A stretch of 64,000 nucleotides of DNA. It comes from Epibacterium ulvae. Its GTDB lineage: Bacteria; Pseudomonadota; Alphaproteobacteria; Rhodobacterales; Rhodobacteraceae. Below, in pieces: positions 18,759 to 28,430 of this stretch (the first letter of the stretch is position 1; each line of letters opens with the position of its first letter). The notes under the pieces are model-generated. The model was not told the DNA's origin, searched no databases, and was given only the letters and a program-made list of their open reading frames with translations. The DNA lies in contig NZ_FMWG01000003.1 of NCBI RefSeq assembly GCF_900102795.1, forward strand, positions 124,001-188,000, in the 5' to 3' direction. Position numbers and translations under genes: made by a program.

Positions 18759-19814
18759 GTGATGTCACAAGATCTGATCAACGGCTTTTTAGAAGCAACC
18801 CCATTGCCGGCTGTTCTGGTGGATCAAAGTGAGCGTATCATCGGTGCCAATACCGCTGCTGTTACATTATTAGGGCATGCCATTGTTGGGCGTCATTTTG
18901 CGACCATCCTAAGACAGCCGAACGTCATAACCGCAATTGAGAGCTGTTTAAGAGAACGGGCTCCCAAAACAGCCCGCCATCTGAGCAATGATGGTGCGCA
19001 GGATACGACATTTGAAATCACGCTGCGCTATGTGCCAGGCATAGGTGCTGTAAATGGCGGTGCGACACTTTTATCATTCATTGATGTGACAGAGCGCGAA
19101 CAGGCCGGACAAATGCGCCGAGACTTTGTTGCCAATGTCAGCCATGAACTGCGCACACCGCTGACGGCGTTGATGGGGTTTATTGAAACCCTGCGCGGCG
19201 CGGCGCGGGATGATGCGACAGCGCGCGATCGTTTTTTGAACATCATGGAGGGCGAAGCAAGCCGGATGAACCGCCTTGTTGGTGATCTCTTATCGTTGAA
19301 CAGGGTGGAAACCGAAGAAAGAGTGCGGCCTCAAGAAACCGTCAACTTAAAAGCACATCTTGCGTCGACTTTAAAGACACTTGCTCCGGTGGCCGAATCC
19401 CAGAATGTGGCCTTACATCTATATGCGCCAGAAGAACGCATTGAGGTAAAGGGCGATCCAGATCAATTGCAACAGGTCTTTACGAACCTGATCGAAAACG
19501 CGATCAAATATGGTGGCGACAAAGTCGAAGCACGACTGACATTTTCAGAACGCGATGCGGCTGTGCGGGGCGCTGCAGCACGTATTCAGGTGGTGGACAA
19601 CGGCCCCGGTATTGATGCCGTACATCTGCCACGTCTGACCGAACGTTTTTATCGGGCAGACAGCCACAGATCCCGGGAACTGGGGGGAACTGGTTTAGGA
19701 CTGGCAATTGTAAAACACATTATCAACCGACACCGCGGGCGGTTGCGAGTGGAGAGTGACCTTGGAAAAGGGTCGGTGTTTACAATCATTTTACCAACGA
19801 CCAAGGCACCTTAA
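18759..19814 (+). CDS. phoR: Phosphate-regulon sensor histidine kinase
   Basis: 351 residues: PAS-like domain (~8-120), HisKA with phospho-acceptor His in FVANVSHELRTPLTAL (~130-195), then HATPase with NLIENAIKYG, VDNGPGID and GGTGLGLAIVKHI. No membrane segments are visible, unlike E. coli PhoR, so it is a cytosolic sensor that probably reads Pst/PhoU status. GTG at 18759 lies eight bases after AAGG; ATG at 18762 is the alternative. Its partner phoB is at the far end of the pst operon, and a protease-like gene on the other strand separates phoR from pstS. Confidence 0.9.
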   Translation: MMSQDLINGFLEATPLPAVLVDQSERIIGANTAAVTLLGHAIVGRHFATILRQPNVITAIESCLRERAPKTARHLSNDGAQDTTFEITLRYVPGIGAVNGGATLLSFIDVTEREQAGQMRRDFVANVSHELRTPLTALMGFIETLRGAARDDATARDRFLNIMEGEASRMNRLVGDLLSLNRVETEERVRPQETVNLKAHLASTLKTLAPVAESQNVALHLYAPEERIEVKGDPDQLQQVFTNLIENAIKYGGDKVEARLTFSERDAAVRGAAARIQVVDNGPGIDAVHLPRLTERFYRADSHRSRELGGTGLGLAIVKHIINRHRGRLRVESDLGKGSVFTIILPTTKAP

Positions 19815-19904
19815 ATACCTGGTAACGTCTGCTAAGATCATTGCACCTAAGCACCTTTTACTCTCATATCAGGTGTTCGTTAAGGCTACGATAGAAGGCC
19901 AGAG

Positions 19905-20897
19905 TTAGTCTCCTCTAAATTCTCTCAAATACATTTTAGCACTTACGACATAAGAAAACGCTTTTTCAGTTTCCACAAACAGGCTCAACGCCTGATAATC
20001 TTTGCTTTCAAAAACACCATAGTTTGGATCGTAAAAACCGTATGTACCATCATCCTCTTTATACAAAGCCATCGCGTGATTTGGAGTATGTAAGATATAG
20101 CTACTTCCTGTTTTCACCACTTCAGATAAAGCGTCTTGAAAATTATTTACCGGAAATGAGCTCTCGCCCACTTCTAATCCAGATGCGGCAGATGCTCCGG
20201 TAATCTGTGCATCCATCGTTCGCTGCACTATTTCATAACGACTTTGTGCGACGCCCGGCCACAATTCTTCAATACCACCTGGTAGCCATGGTGCTTCATT
20301 TACTTTTTCTTTATGCTGCGTAAGCTCCGCAGAACCTGCCCAAAGTGACTGAGCTTGTATCATTGCACTAGAAAGAGACGTTTGCGCACCGGCGGCTTCT
20401 AATGAGGATTTGTTATTGTGCTTTTTTTCATGCAAAAATGTCATGGATCGACCAAGGCAAATTCCAGGAATTGGTGCATGTGTTTTAACCATTTCCCTTT
20501 GCGTATCAAAAAAGCCTGATTTTTTCATCTGTGCCAACTGAAGATGAGGCGTTTCTGCATTCGATGATGCCGCGACAGCTTTCACGGTATTCTTAGGGAC
20601 GAGCCTGTTTCGATCAATCATCCGTTGCAGTCTGTGCTTGCTTCGCCGGGGGCGATCTAATCTCTCCGCATATTCTTTTGCCAAGGACCCTCGCTCTTCC
20701 TCATCCAAAGCGGCTTCGGGTGCAACATTTCTGCTGATTGAGTTTGCTTCTGCGTATATTTGTGTCTCCGCGGTGGGGTGCACCTTAGACGTTGAACTTT
20801 TCGCTGAAGGCCCAGCTGCAAGCTTTGTAGGCGTGGGCGTATCTATGCGTTGCTCATGTTGAGCAGGAGCGACCGCTCCGGAAACACGATCAATCAT
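19905..20897 (-). CDS. YopT-like (C58-type) cysteine protease, putative effector
   Basis: 330 residues, no signal peptide or membrane segment. The Pro/Thr/Ser-rich N-terminus contains IYAEAN at 47-52, the motif shared with the genes at 1, 1349 and 32926. A basic helical stretch (~76-100, RRSKHRLQRMIDRNR) precedes the catalytic part. Triad: Cys147 in PGICLGRSMTFL, His274 in TPNHAMALYK, Asp290 in GFYDPNYGVFE. The Cys-His (127) and His-Asp (16) distances are close to YopT (119 and 16), and DPNYGVF mirrors the C58 DPN.G.F motif; this is the most canonical of the three. Start ATG follows AGGA. It sits between phoR and pstS against the direction of the Pho genes and shares its upstream region with the pstS Pho box. 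Secretion and target are inferred. Confidence 0.78.
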   Translation of the reverse strand: MIDRVSGAVAPAQHEQRIDTPTPTKLAAGPSAKSSTSKVHPTAETQIYAEANSISRNVAPEAALDEEERGSLAKEYAERLDRPRRSKHRLQRMIDRNRLVPKNTVKAVAASSNAETPHLQLAQMKKSGFFDTQREMVKTHAPIPGICLGRSMTFLHEKKHNNKSSLEAAGAQTSLSSAMIQAQSLWAGSAELTQHKEKVNEAPWLPGGIEELWPGVAQSRYEIVQRTMDAQITGASAASGLEVGESSFPVNNFQDALSEVVKTGSSYILHTPNHAMALYKEDDGTYGFYDPNYGVFESKDYQALSLFVETEKAFSYVVSAKMYLREFRGD

Positions 20898-21060
20898 TTG
20901 CTGTCCTATTCATCCAATGCACCCAATTTTGTTCATCAAACCTACCCATGCTCCGAAACTATTTCACAATTTAAATATCAAATACACGCGAGACACTTTC
21001 TTACCGGTGCCCCTCTCAAAACAAGACAACGCCGTGCGTCGGATTTCTATTAAACTCACA

Positions 21061-21089
21061 TTGTCATATTTCCGTTACAAAACTGTCGC
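21061..21089 (+). promoter_or_regulatory. Pho box upstream of pstS
   Basis: Three direct 7-base repeats spaced 11 bases apart: TTGTCAT (21061), CCGTTAC (21072), CTGTCGC (21083), with A/T-rich spacers, matching the PhoB-binding pattern CTGTCAT-n4-CTGTCAT. It lies ~85 bases before pstS and ~165-190 bases from the start of the divergent protease-like gene. Confidence 0.85.
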
Positions 21090-21173
21090 AAAAGACTCAT
21101 GCACGGTCTTTAGGACCAGCCACAGATCATCGTGGGATGATCAAATGTTTTTTATTCCTCATGGAGACATGGA

Positions 21174-22229
21174 ATGTCCTTTGTGAAACTGACCGCATCT
21201 ACCCTGGCAATCGCTGCCGTTTCTGCAACAACAGCCGCTGCGCGTGATCAGGTACAAGTTGCCGGTTCATCTACCGTTCTGCCTTACGCTTCAATCGTAG
21301 CAGAAGCTTTCGGTGAAAACTTTGACTTCCCAACACCAGTTGTCGAATCCGGTGGCTCTTCTGCTGGTCTGAAGCGCTTTTGTGAAGGCGTTGGTGAGAA
21401 CACAATCGACGTTGCAAACGCGTCTCGTGCGATCAAAGACAAAGAGATCAAAGCCTGCGCAGAAAACGGCGTGACCGACATCATCGAAGTTCGCATCGGT
21501 TATGATGGCATCGTTTTCGCATCTGACATCGGTGGCAATTCTTTCGAATTCACCCCAACTGACTGGTTCCTGGCGCTGTCCGACAACGTACTGGTTGATG
21601 GCAAGCTGGCTGCAAACCCCAACAAAACATGGGCAGACGTAAACCCTGCGTTCCCAGCGATCGACATTCAAGCCTTCATCCCAGGTACCAAGCACGGCAC
21701 CCGTGAAGTTTTCGAAGACAAAGTGATCCTGGCAGGCTGTGAAGCCACCGGCGCAATGGACGCTCTGCTGGCAACTGCAGAAGGCGACAGCGACAAAGCC
21801 AAGCACAAAGCGGCTGAAAAAGCCTGTATTTCACTGCGCACTGATGGCGTTTCTGTCGACATCGACGGCGACTACACCGAAACTCTGGCACGTATCGAAA
21901 GCAACAAAGACGGTCTGGGGGTCTTTGGTCTGTCTTTCTATGAGAACAACACCGACAAGCTGCAGGTTGCAACCATGTCCGGTATCGTTCCTTCAACTGA
22001 ATCCATCGCGACCGGCGAGTACCCTGTGTCACGTCCTTTGTTCTTCTACGTGAAGAAAGCACACATCGGCGTGATCCCAGGTCTGAAAGAATATGCTGAA
22101 TTCTTCATCGCGGATGAGGTTGCAGGTTCTGAAGGTCCTCTCGCAGAATACGGTCTGGTTGCAGACCCAGAGCTGGTCAAAACTCAAGAAGCAGTTTCTG
22201 CAGAAGCAGTTCTGGGCGGCAATTCCTAA
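21174..22229 (+). CDS. pstS: Phosphate ABC transporter substrate-binding protein
   Basis: 351 residues with a signal peptide (residues 1-23, ending TTAAAR). Binds inorganic phosphate in the periplasm: VAGSSTVLPYA and ESGGSSAGLKRFCEG are the phosphate-loop motifs, ANASRAIKDKE the second. The codon usage is notably refined (many preferred codons), as expected for an abundant protein. Start ATG follows GGAGA. First gene of pstSCAB-phoU-phoB, controlled by the Pho box; a hairpin after it may reduce read-through into pstC. Confidence 0.96.
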   Translation: MSFVKLTASTLAIAAVSATTAAARDQVQVAGSSTVLPYASIVAEAFGENFDFPTPVVESGGSSAGLKRFCEGVGENTIDVANASRAIKDKEIKACAENGVTDIIEVRIGYDGIVFASDIGGNSFEFTPTDWFLALSDNVLVDGKLAANPNKTWADVNPAFPAIDIQAFIPGTKHGTREVFEDKVILAGCEATGAMDALLATAEGDSDKAKHKAAEKACISLRTDGVSVDIDGDYTETLARIESNKDGLGVFGLSFYENNTDKLQVATMSGIVPSTESIATGEYPVSRPLFFYVKKAHIGVIPGLKEYAEFFIADEVAGSEGPLAEYGLVADPELVKTQEAVSAEAVLGGNS

Positions 22230-22256
22230 GCCCTGCGCTCTTGTGAAATGATACTG

Positions 22257-22284
22257 GGCCGGGGTAGGGAAACTTACCCCGGCC
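22257..22284 (+). promoter_or_regulatory. Hairpin between pstS and pstC
   Basis: Perfect 10-base stem ggccggggta/taccccggcc with an 8-base loop and no T tract. Such structures stabilise the upstream message or partly attenuate, letting pstS be made in excess over the membrane genes. Confidence 0.65.
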
Positions 22285-22348
22285 TCTGTCTCGACACTGT
22301 TCGAGATACCGCTGGTTTCTAAATGAACTTCCCGAAACGGAGCACAAG

Positions 22349-23821
22349 ATGCCTACCTTATGGCTCGTCGTTTCTCTCCTTGTTTTGTCTGCTGTCGGAT
22401 ACGTCCTTGGCCGGCAACGCGCTGTGGCTTCGGCCGGAGGGAACGTAAAAGACCTGCATTCGTTGCCGTCCTATTATGGGCACAACGTCGCTTTTACCAC
22501 TTTAACACCTGCACTAGGTCTTTTGGCTGTCTGGCTGCTGGCCCAGCCGATGGTGATCGAAAGCCGCGTTTCCGGTATGATCCCAGAAAGCATCATCCCC
22601 GAAAGCTCTTCTCTTAGCCTTGTTATGAGCGATGTTCGCCGCGTGGCGGAGGGGCTTGAGCTGGCGGTGACACAGGGTGCGCTTTCTGAGGGAGAGGCCG
22701 GTGCGCTTGACGCAAATACAACAGATGTGCGCGCACTTCTGGGCGATCTGGGTGTTGCACTGGGGTCAGATGTAAAACCAGAAATTCTGGCAGCCGCGCA
22801 GGCCTATCGCGGGCTCAATACAACCGCGACCACGGTGATGGCTGTGCTGGTGGGCCTTGTTGCGCTTGTCGGGTTTTCTTGGGCATATATGCGAACTCAC
22901 AAAGATTTTCGTGCACGCAATGTTGTTGAAAAAGGCGTTATGTCGCTGCTGATCTTTGCAGCTTCGCTGGCGATTTTGACAACGATTGGCATTGTCTTGT
23001 CGATGTTCTTTGAGACCATCAACTTTTTTGGCCTGCATTCTTTTGCTGATTTCTTTTTTGGCACCACTTGGGCGCCGAACTTTCGTGGAGACAGTGAGCT
23101 GTCGATCCTGCCGCTGTTGTGGGGCACATTGTTCATCTCTGTGATTGCATTGCTTGTTGCGGTTCCGATTGGCCTGTTTGCGGCGATCTACCTGTCAGAA
23201 TATGCCGGACCTGCAGTCCGCGCCGTTGCAAAACCCCTGCTGGAGATCCTCGCTGGTATCCCGACCATTGTTTATGGTCTGTTTGCGCTGTTGACCGTTG
23301 GACCGATGCTGATCAGCCTGTTTGGCAAAGGCGGCGCGTTTGGCGTTGAGTGGATGACAGGTGCGACATCGGTGCTGACCGCCGGCGTTGTGATGGGGAT
23401 TATGTTGATCCCATTTGTGTCATCCTTATCAGACGACATCATCAACGCGGTGCCACAAGCGATGCGGGATGGCTCGCTTGGCCTTGGGGCAACCAAATCA
23501 GAAACCATCCGTCAGGTGGTTCTGCCCGCTGCGTTACCCGGTATTGTGGGTGCGGTTCTACTAGCGGCATCGCGCGCAATTGGCGAAACCATGATCGTTG
23601 TTATGGGCGCAGGCGCGATTGCAAAGTTTTCTGCCAACCCCTTAGAAAGCATGACCACAATCACCACACGGATCGTCAGCCAGCTGACCGGTGACACTGA
23701 TTTTGCGAGCCCTGAAACACTGGTGGCCTTTGCGTTGGGTCTGAGCCTCTTTGTCCTGACCCTCGGGTTGAACGTTCTCGCGCTTTACATCGTGCGCAAA
23801 TACCGGGAGCAGTACGACTAA
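22349..23821 (+). CDS. pstC: Phosphate ABC transporter permease
   Basis: 490 residues, longer than E. coli PstC (~320) because of an N-terminal extension with two membrane segments and a ~100-residue soluble part (residues ~75-150) typical of alphaproteobacteria. The transport core begins around residue 205, with the EAA-type loop DGSLGLGATKSETIRQVVLPAA and IGETMIVVMGAGAI. Start ATG follows CGGAG. Stop and pstA start overlap by one base. Confidence 0.95.
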   Translation: MPTLWLVVSLLVLSAVGYVLGRQRAVASAGGNVKDLHSLPSYYGHNVAFTTLTPALGLLAVWLLAQPMVIESRVSGMIPESIIPESSSLSLVMSDVRRVAEGLELAVTQGALSEGEAGALDANTTDVRALLGDLGVALGSDVKPEILAAAQAYRGLNTTATTVMAVLVGLVALVGFSWAYMRTHKDFRARNVVEKGVMSLLIFAASLAILTTIGIVLSMFFETINFFGLHSFADFFFGTTWAPNFRGDSELSILPLLWGTLFISVIALLVAVPIGLFAAIYLSEYAGPAVRAVAKPLLEILAGIPTIVYGLFALLTVGPMLISLFGKGGAFGVEWMTGATSVLTAGVVMGIMLIPFVSSLSDDIINAVPQAMRDGSLGLGATKSETIRQVVLPAALPGIVGAVLLAASRAIGETMIVVMGAGAIAKFSANPLESMTTITTRIVSQLTGDTDFASPETLVAFALGLSLFVLTLGLNVLALYIVRKYREQYD

Positions 23822-25152
23822 TGTCTGATACATCAAAACATGGCGGCTCGCTTCTGGAGCTGTCCGATCGCACCAAAAAACGCAATGCAGCCGAGAAACG
23901 CTTTCGCGCCTATGGGGTCGGTGCAATCCTGATTGGCCTGGCCATGCTGTTGGTGCTGGTCACCACAATCATCAGCCGGGGCACAGGTGCCTATCAGCAA
24001 ACCTTCATCACGCTTGATGTTGAATTGCTTGAAAAGAACCTTGATAAAAAGGGCAACCGAAATCTGGATGACATTAAGAAAGTCACCACTTTTGGCTACA
24101 ACCCTTTGATCCGCTCAGCGATCTCCGACAAGGTTGAAGCTCTGGGAATTGAGCACAGCCTGAAATCCAAAGATCTGGCTGGCATCCTGTCAAAAGGTGC
24201 TGTGGGACAATTGCGTGCCTATGTCATCGCAAATCCCGATCAGATCGGCAAAACGGTAGAGTTCCGCTTTCTGGCGCAAAGCCGCGTTGATGGCTACCTG
24301 AAAGGGCGCGTCACACGCGAGAGCATTGCAAATGATAAAAACATCTCAGCTGCGCAGCTGGATGTTGTGGATGCATTGGTTGCCGCAGGTGTTATCAAAA
24401 AGACCTTTAACCTTGATTTCATCCTTGGTGCAGATGCGTCTGACCAGCGACCCGAAGCAGCCGGCATCGGTGTTTCCATGGTGGGCTCATTGTTCATGAT
24501 GCTGGTGGTTCTGGCGCTCGCACTTCCCATTGGCGTTGCCGCATCGATCTACCTGGAGGAGTTTGCGCCCAAGAACTGGCTGACCGATATTATCGAGGTC
24601 AATATTTCAAACCTCGCGGCGGTCCCGTCGATTGTGTTTGGTATTCTGGGTCTTGCGGTCTTTATCAACTATATGCACCTGCCCACATCCGCACCGTTGG
24701 TCGGCGGTCTGGTCCTGACCTTGATGACATTACCCACAATCATCATTTCGACCCGCGCCGCACTGAAGGCGGTTCCGCCCTCTATCCGCGATGCAGCATT
24801 GGGAGTAGGGGCCTCCAAAATGCAGGCAGTGTTCCACCATGTTCTGCCTTTGGCGGCACCGGGTATCCTGACGGGTACTATCATTGGTCTGGCACAGGCC
24901 TTGGGTGAAACCGCGCCCTTGCTGTTGATCGGAATGGTGGGCTTTATCGCCTCAAACGCGCCTGAAACACTGGCGGATGGCCTGCTGTCGCCAAACTCTG
25001 CTATGCCTGCGCAAATCTACGAGTGGGCAAAACGTGCTGACCCTGCGTTTTATGAACGTGCCTGGGGCGGCATTATTATTCTTCTCATCTTTCTGGTCAC
25101 CATGAACACTGTGGCCGTCATTCTCCGCCGTCGCTTTGAGCGTCGCTGGTAA
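23821..25152 (+). CDS. pstA: Phosphate ABC transporter permease
   Basis: 443 residues; also extended at the N-terminus with one membrane segment and a large periplasmic-side region (~55-200) before the permease core. EAA loop [21 protein letters not shown], and [16 protein letters not shown], are PstA hallmarks. Translationally coupled to pstC. The matching long N-terminal domains of PstC and PstA suggest that they pack against each other in this lineage. Confidence 0.95.
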   Translation: MSDTSKHGGSLLELSDRTKKRNAAEKRFRAYGVGAILIGLAMLLVLVTTIISRGTGAYQQTFITLDVELLEKNLDKKGNRNLDDIKKVTTFGYNPLIRSAISDKVEALGIEHSLKSKDLAGILSKGAVGQLRAYVIANPDQIGKTVEFRFLAQSRVDGYLKGRVTRESIANDKNISAAQLDVVDALVAAGVIKKTFNLDFILGADASDQRPEAAGIGVSMVGSLFMMLVVLALALPIGVAASIYLEEFAPKNWLTDIIEVNISNLAAVPSIVFGILGLAVFINYMHLPTSAPLVGGLVLTLMTLPTIIISTRAALKAVPPSIRDAALGVGASKMQAVFHHVLPLAAPGILTGTIIGLAQALGETAPLLLIGMVGFIASNAPETLADGLLSPNSAMPAQIYEWAKRADPAFYERAWGGIIILLIFLVTMNTVAVILRRRFERRW

Positions 25153-25172
25153 AAGGCCTAAGGATCAGACCC

Positions 25173-25970
25173 ATGAACGATATGCAATTTACGGAAAGAG
25201 CCGTGGACCAAAAAGCAATCAAGATCGCCGCCGAAGGTGTCAATGTTCACTACGGTGAGGCGCATGCAATCAAAGACGTGAATGTCGAGATTGAAGAAAA
25301 TACGGTAACGGCTTTCATCGGCCCATCAGGCTGCGGCAAATCCACATTCCTGCGCTGCCTGAACCGGATGAATGATACCATCGACATCTGCAATGTCACA
25401 GGGCAGATCAATCTGGACGGTGAAGACATCTACGACAAACGCGTGGACCCCGTGCAGCTGCGCGCCAAAGTCGGCATGGTGTTTCAAAAGCCAAACCCGT
25501 TTCCAAAATCGATCTACGACAACGTCGCCTATGGTCCACGCATCCACGGATTGGCCAAAAACAAGGCTGAGCTGGACGAGATTGTTGAAAAAGCCCTGCG
25601 TCGTGGAGCGATCTGGGACGAGGTGAAAGACCGTTTGGACAAGCCCGGCACCGGTCTGTCTGGTGGCCAGCAACAGCGTTTGTGCATTGCGCGCGCTGTG
25701 GCAACCGAACCCGAAGTGCTTTTGATGGATGAGCCCTGTTCAGCGCTGGATCCAATTGCAACTGCGCAGGTGGAAGAGCTGATCGACGAACTGCGCGAGC
25801 GTTATTCGGTTGTGATCGTGACCCACTCTATGCAGCAGGCGGCACGTGTGAGCCAGAAAACCGCGTTTTTCCATCTTGGCACATTGGTAGAGTTCGGCCT
25901 CACCAGCCAGATCTTCACCAACCCCGAAGATCCGCGCACCGAAAGCTACATCACCGGCCGTATCGGCTGA
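25173..25970 (+). CDS. pstB: Phosphate ABC transporter ATPase
   Basis: 265 residues. Walker [10 protein letters not shown] at 50-58, Q-loop [12 protein letters not shown], signature [14 protein letters not shown], Walker [14 protein letters not shown], switch His in VTHSMQQA. Powers phosphate import through PstCA and takes part in signalling to PhoR with PhoU. Sixteen bases before phoU. Confidence 0.97.
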   Translation: MNDMQFTERAVDQKAIKIAAEGVNVHYGEAHAIKDVNVEIEENTVTAFIGPSGCGKSTFLRCLNRMNDTIDICNVTGQINLDGEDIYDKRVDPVQLRAKVGMVFQKPNPFPKSIYDNVAYGPRIHGLAKNKAELDEIVEKALRRGAIWDEVKDRLDKPGTGLSGGQQQRLCIARAVATEPEVLLMDEPCSALDPIATAQVEELIDELRERYSVVIVTHSMQQAARVSQKTAFFHLGTLVEFGLTSQIFTNPEDPRTESYITGRIG

Positions 25971-25986
25971 TCGAAGGAAAAAAGTT

Positions 25987-26700
25987 ATGGTAGAACAACA
26001 TATTACATCGGCTTTTGACCGCGATCTTGAAGCTGTTCAGGCGCAGATTATGAAGATGGGCGGATTGGTTGAGACCGCAATCCGCGATTCAGCTCATGCG
26101 CTGGAGACCCGTGACGAAGAACAAGCCTTGTCTGTTCGGGCAAACGACAAAGCGATTGATGCGTTGGAAGAGATCATCAATTCCGAAGCGGCGCGTGTTA
26201 TCGCGCTGCGGGCGCCAACTGCGGTTGATCTGCGTGTGATCCTGTCAGTGATCAAAATCGCAGCCAACCTGGAGCGGATTGGCGATTACGCAAAAAACAT
26301 CGGCAAGCGGACTGTGGTCCTGTCGCAGGGCGGTCACCTGACCACCGAAAGCGGCGCTGCGCTGCGTCGGATGGCACGGGAAGTTGAGCGTATGCTCAAA
26401 GATGCGCTGGATGCCTATATTCAGCGCGATGTCGAGCTCGCCACGGATGTCATCGAACGGGACACAGATGTTGACCAGATGTACAATGCCATGTTCCGCG
26501 AATTTCTGACACATATGATGGAAGATGCGCGCAACATCACTCCCTGCATGCATCTGCATTTCATCGCCAAAAACATCGAACGCATGGGCGATCACGTGAC
26601 CGCAATCGCGGAGCAAGTTGTTTACGTTGTGTCTGGTGAAAAGCCCGCAGAAGATCGCGTGAAAGCGGACACCACATCCATCAAACCGCAGGAGGCGTAA
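25987..26700 (+). CDS. phoU: Phosphate signalling protein PhoU
   Basis: 237 residues forming two three-helix bundles with the metal-binding E/D-rich repeats (VIKIAANLERIGDYAKNIG split over ERIGDYAKN, and HFIAKNIERMGDHVTAIAE). Negative modulator linking PstSCAB transport to PhoR. Two bases separate it from phoB. Confidence 0.96.
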   Translation: MVEQHITSAFDRDLEAVQAQIMKMGGLVETAIRDSAHALETRDEEQALSVRANDKAIDALEEIINSEAARVIALRAPTAVDLRVILSVIKIAANLERIGDYAKNIGKRTVVLSQGGHLTTESGAALRRMAREVERMLKDALDAYIQRDVELATDVIERDTDVDQMYNAMFREFLTHMMEDARNITPCMHLHFIAKNIERMGDHVTAIAEQVVYVVSGEKPAEDRVKADTTSIKPQEA

Positions 26701-26702
26701 CC

Positions 26703-27392
26703 ATGTCAGCCGATCAGCCCACTGTTCTGGTCGTCGAGGATGAACTGGCGCAACGTGAAGTGTTGGCCTACAATCTGGAAGCGGATGGCTTCCGGGTTGT
26801 ACGCGCCGAAAACGGCGAAGAAGCCATGCTATTGGTGGACGAGGACGCACCGGACATCATCGTTCTGGACTGGATGATGCCTAATCTATCGGGCATCGAG
26901 GTCTGCCGTCGTTTGAAATCCCGTAGTCAAACCCGCTCGATCCCAATTATTATGCTGTCTGCGCGTTCTGAAGAGGTCGACAAAGTGCGCGGCCTTGAAA
27001 CCGGCGCGGATGACTATGTGGTGAAGCCGTATTCCGTAAACGAGCTGATGGCCCGCGTTCGCACACAGCTGCGTCGTGTACGTCCTTCAACGGTTGGGAT
27101 ACGTCTGGAGTTCGAGGATATTATTCTGGATTCAGAGACGCATAAGGTCAGCCGCAGTGAGCGTGCGTTGAAGCTTGGCCCAACTGAATTCCGCCTGCTT
27201 TCAACCTTTATGGAAAAGCCCGGTCGGGTCTGGAGCCGCGAACAATTGCTGGATCGGGTCTGGGGGCGCGATATCTACGTCGATACACGAACCGTAGATG
27301 TGCACATTGGTCGTTTGCGCAAAGCGCTGACACAACATGGTGGCGAAGATCCTGTACGAACGGTGCGCGGCGCGGGTTATGCGCTGGGGTAA
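26703..27392 (+). CDS. phoB: Phosphate-regulon response regulator
   Basis: 229 residues, OmpR/PhoB class. Receiver with Asp56 (IIVLDWMMP) and Lys in DDYVVKPYS; winged-helix DNA-binding domain with GPTEFRLLSTFMEKPGRVWSR split around its recognition helix and VDVHIGRLRKAL. Activates the pst operon through the Pho box at 21061. Last gene of the operon; a hairpin follows. Confidence 0.96.
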   Translation: MSADQPTVLVVEDELAQREVLAYNLEADGFRVVRAENGEEAMLLVDEDAPDIIVLDWMMPNLSGIEVCRRLKSRSQTRSIPIIMLSARSEEVDKVRGLETGADDYVVKPYSVNELMARVRTQLRRVRPSTVGIRLEFEDIILDSETHKVSRSERALKLGPTEFRLLSTFMEKPGRVWSREQLLDRVWGRDIYVDTRTVDVHIGRLRKALTQHGGEDPVRTVRGAGYALG

Positions 27393-27400
27393 ATCAATCT

Positions 27401-27432
27401 GACACTCTTCCAACTTATCTTGGAAGAGTGTC
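27401..27432. terminator. Hairpin between phoB and LysR gene
   Basis: Perfect 13-base stem gacactcttccaa/ttggaagagtgtc with a 6-base loop. It overlaps the 3' end of the convergent LysR gene. No T tract, but position and strength fit a shared terminator. Confidence 0.65.
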
Positions 27433-28332
27433 CTCGGGTTGCGCAAGCGGTGCGAGCCAGTCTTTAAATTTTTTCAATGCTGGGTTTTTAGAGTTCTCGC
27501 GCGGCCAGACAAGGTAATATGCCCCTTCCGCTTCGACGGCGGTGGGGTGCAAGGCAACCACTTTTCCCTGCGCTAAATCCTGTTCGACCAAATAATCTGG
27601 CACCAGTGCTGCGCCCAATCCATGTAATACCGCCTGTAAAATCGTCGAAAACTGATCATAATGCGCGCCTTGATCATAGGCAGCTTGGGGCGCGAGCACA
27701 CCAACTGCTGTGAACCAATCTTGCCATGCGTTTGGTCGCGTTTGAATGTGTAGCAGCGGAAAAGTTAATATCTGGGTCGGGTCGGTAATCTCACGCGTGG
27801 CCAGCAATTCGGGCGAACATATGGGAATGAGGCGTTCGCCTTTCAGAAGCATGGCCTCAGCTCCCGGCCAATGTCCGGTGCCATAATGAAGGGCTGCATC
27901 AAACGTTTCGCCAGCAAAAGAAAACATCTGCAATCTTGTCCCCATATTCAAGGTCACATCAGGGTGTCGACGTGAAAAACCTGGAAGTCGTGGCACCAGC
28001 CAACGCATTCCAAACGTTGGTAAAATAGCCAGATTAAGCTGCCCTCCAACTGGCAGGGACTGCACTTTCAGCGTGGCCTGGGCAATCTGCCCCAGCGCTT
28101 GGCGAATTTCACGCGCATAATCGCCTGCTTGCTCCGTCAGCGTAAGTCGTTTGTGACCGCGATCAACCAGCACCAAATCAAGTTGCTTTTCTAACGTTTG
28201 AAGCTGCCGGCTTACTGCGCCTTGGGTCAGGCACAATTCTTCAGCCGCGGCTGACGCACTTCCAAGGCGGTCCAGTGCTTCAAGCGCACGCAACGATGAA
28301 ATTGAAGGTAAAAAACGACGAGGGGCAACCAT
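27415..28332 (-). CDS. LysR family regulator (GcvA-like)
   Basis: About 305 residues from the ATG at 28332 (MVAPRRFLPSISSLRALEAL), which fits the family N-terminus; an ATG at 28353 would add seven residues. Helix-turn-helix at ~20-60 (SASAAAEELCLTQGAVSRQLQTLE split by its turn), then the LysR substrate-binding domain. It diverges from glutaryl-CoA dehydrogenase, an arrangement frequent in roseobacters, and probably regulates it. A perfect inverted repeat covers its own start region and may be its operator. The 3' end runs into the shared hairpin with phoB. Confidence 0.88.
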   Translation of the reverse strand: MVAPRRFLPSISSLRALEALDRLGSASAAAEELCLTQGAVSRQLQTLEKQLDLVLVDRGHKRLTLTEQAGDYAREIRQALGQIAQATLKVQSLPVGGQLNLAILPTFGMRWLVPRLPGFSRRHPDVTLNMGTRLQMFSFAGETFDAALHYGTGHWPGAEAMLLKGERLIPICSPELLATREITDPTQILTFPLLHIQTRPNAWQDWFTAVGVLAPQAAYDQGAHYDQFSTILQAVLHGLGAALVPDYLVEQDLAQGKVVALHPTAVEAEGAYYLVWPRENSKNPALKKFKDWLAPLAQPEDTLPR

Positions 28333-28353
28333 GTATGATGTATACTCATACAT
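28331..28353. promoter_or_regulatory. Inverted repeat, probable LysR operator
   Basis: Arms ATGTATGA and TCATACAT separated by 7 bases, perfect symmetry, spanning the alternative starts of the LysR gene and ~80 bases upstream of the divergent acyl-CoA dehydrogenase gene. Confidence 0.55.
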
Positions 28354-28430
28354 AATGAAAAAGTCTCGCTGTTCTTCGCCCGCCTTGCAAGTTAACCTGA
28401 TGTTAGGATTTCAAAAAGGAATGCCGCATC

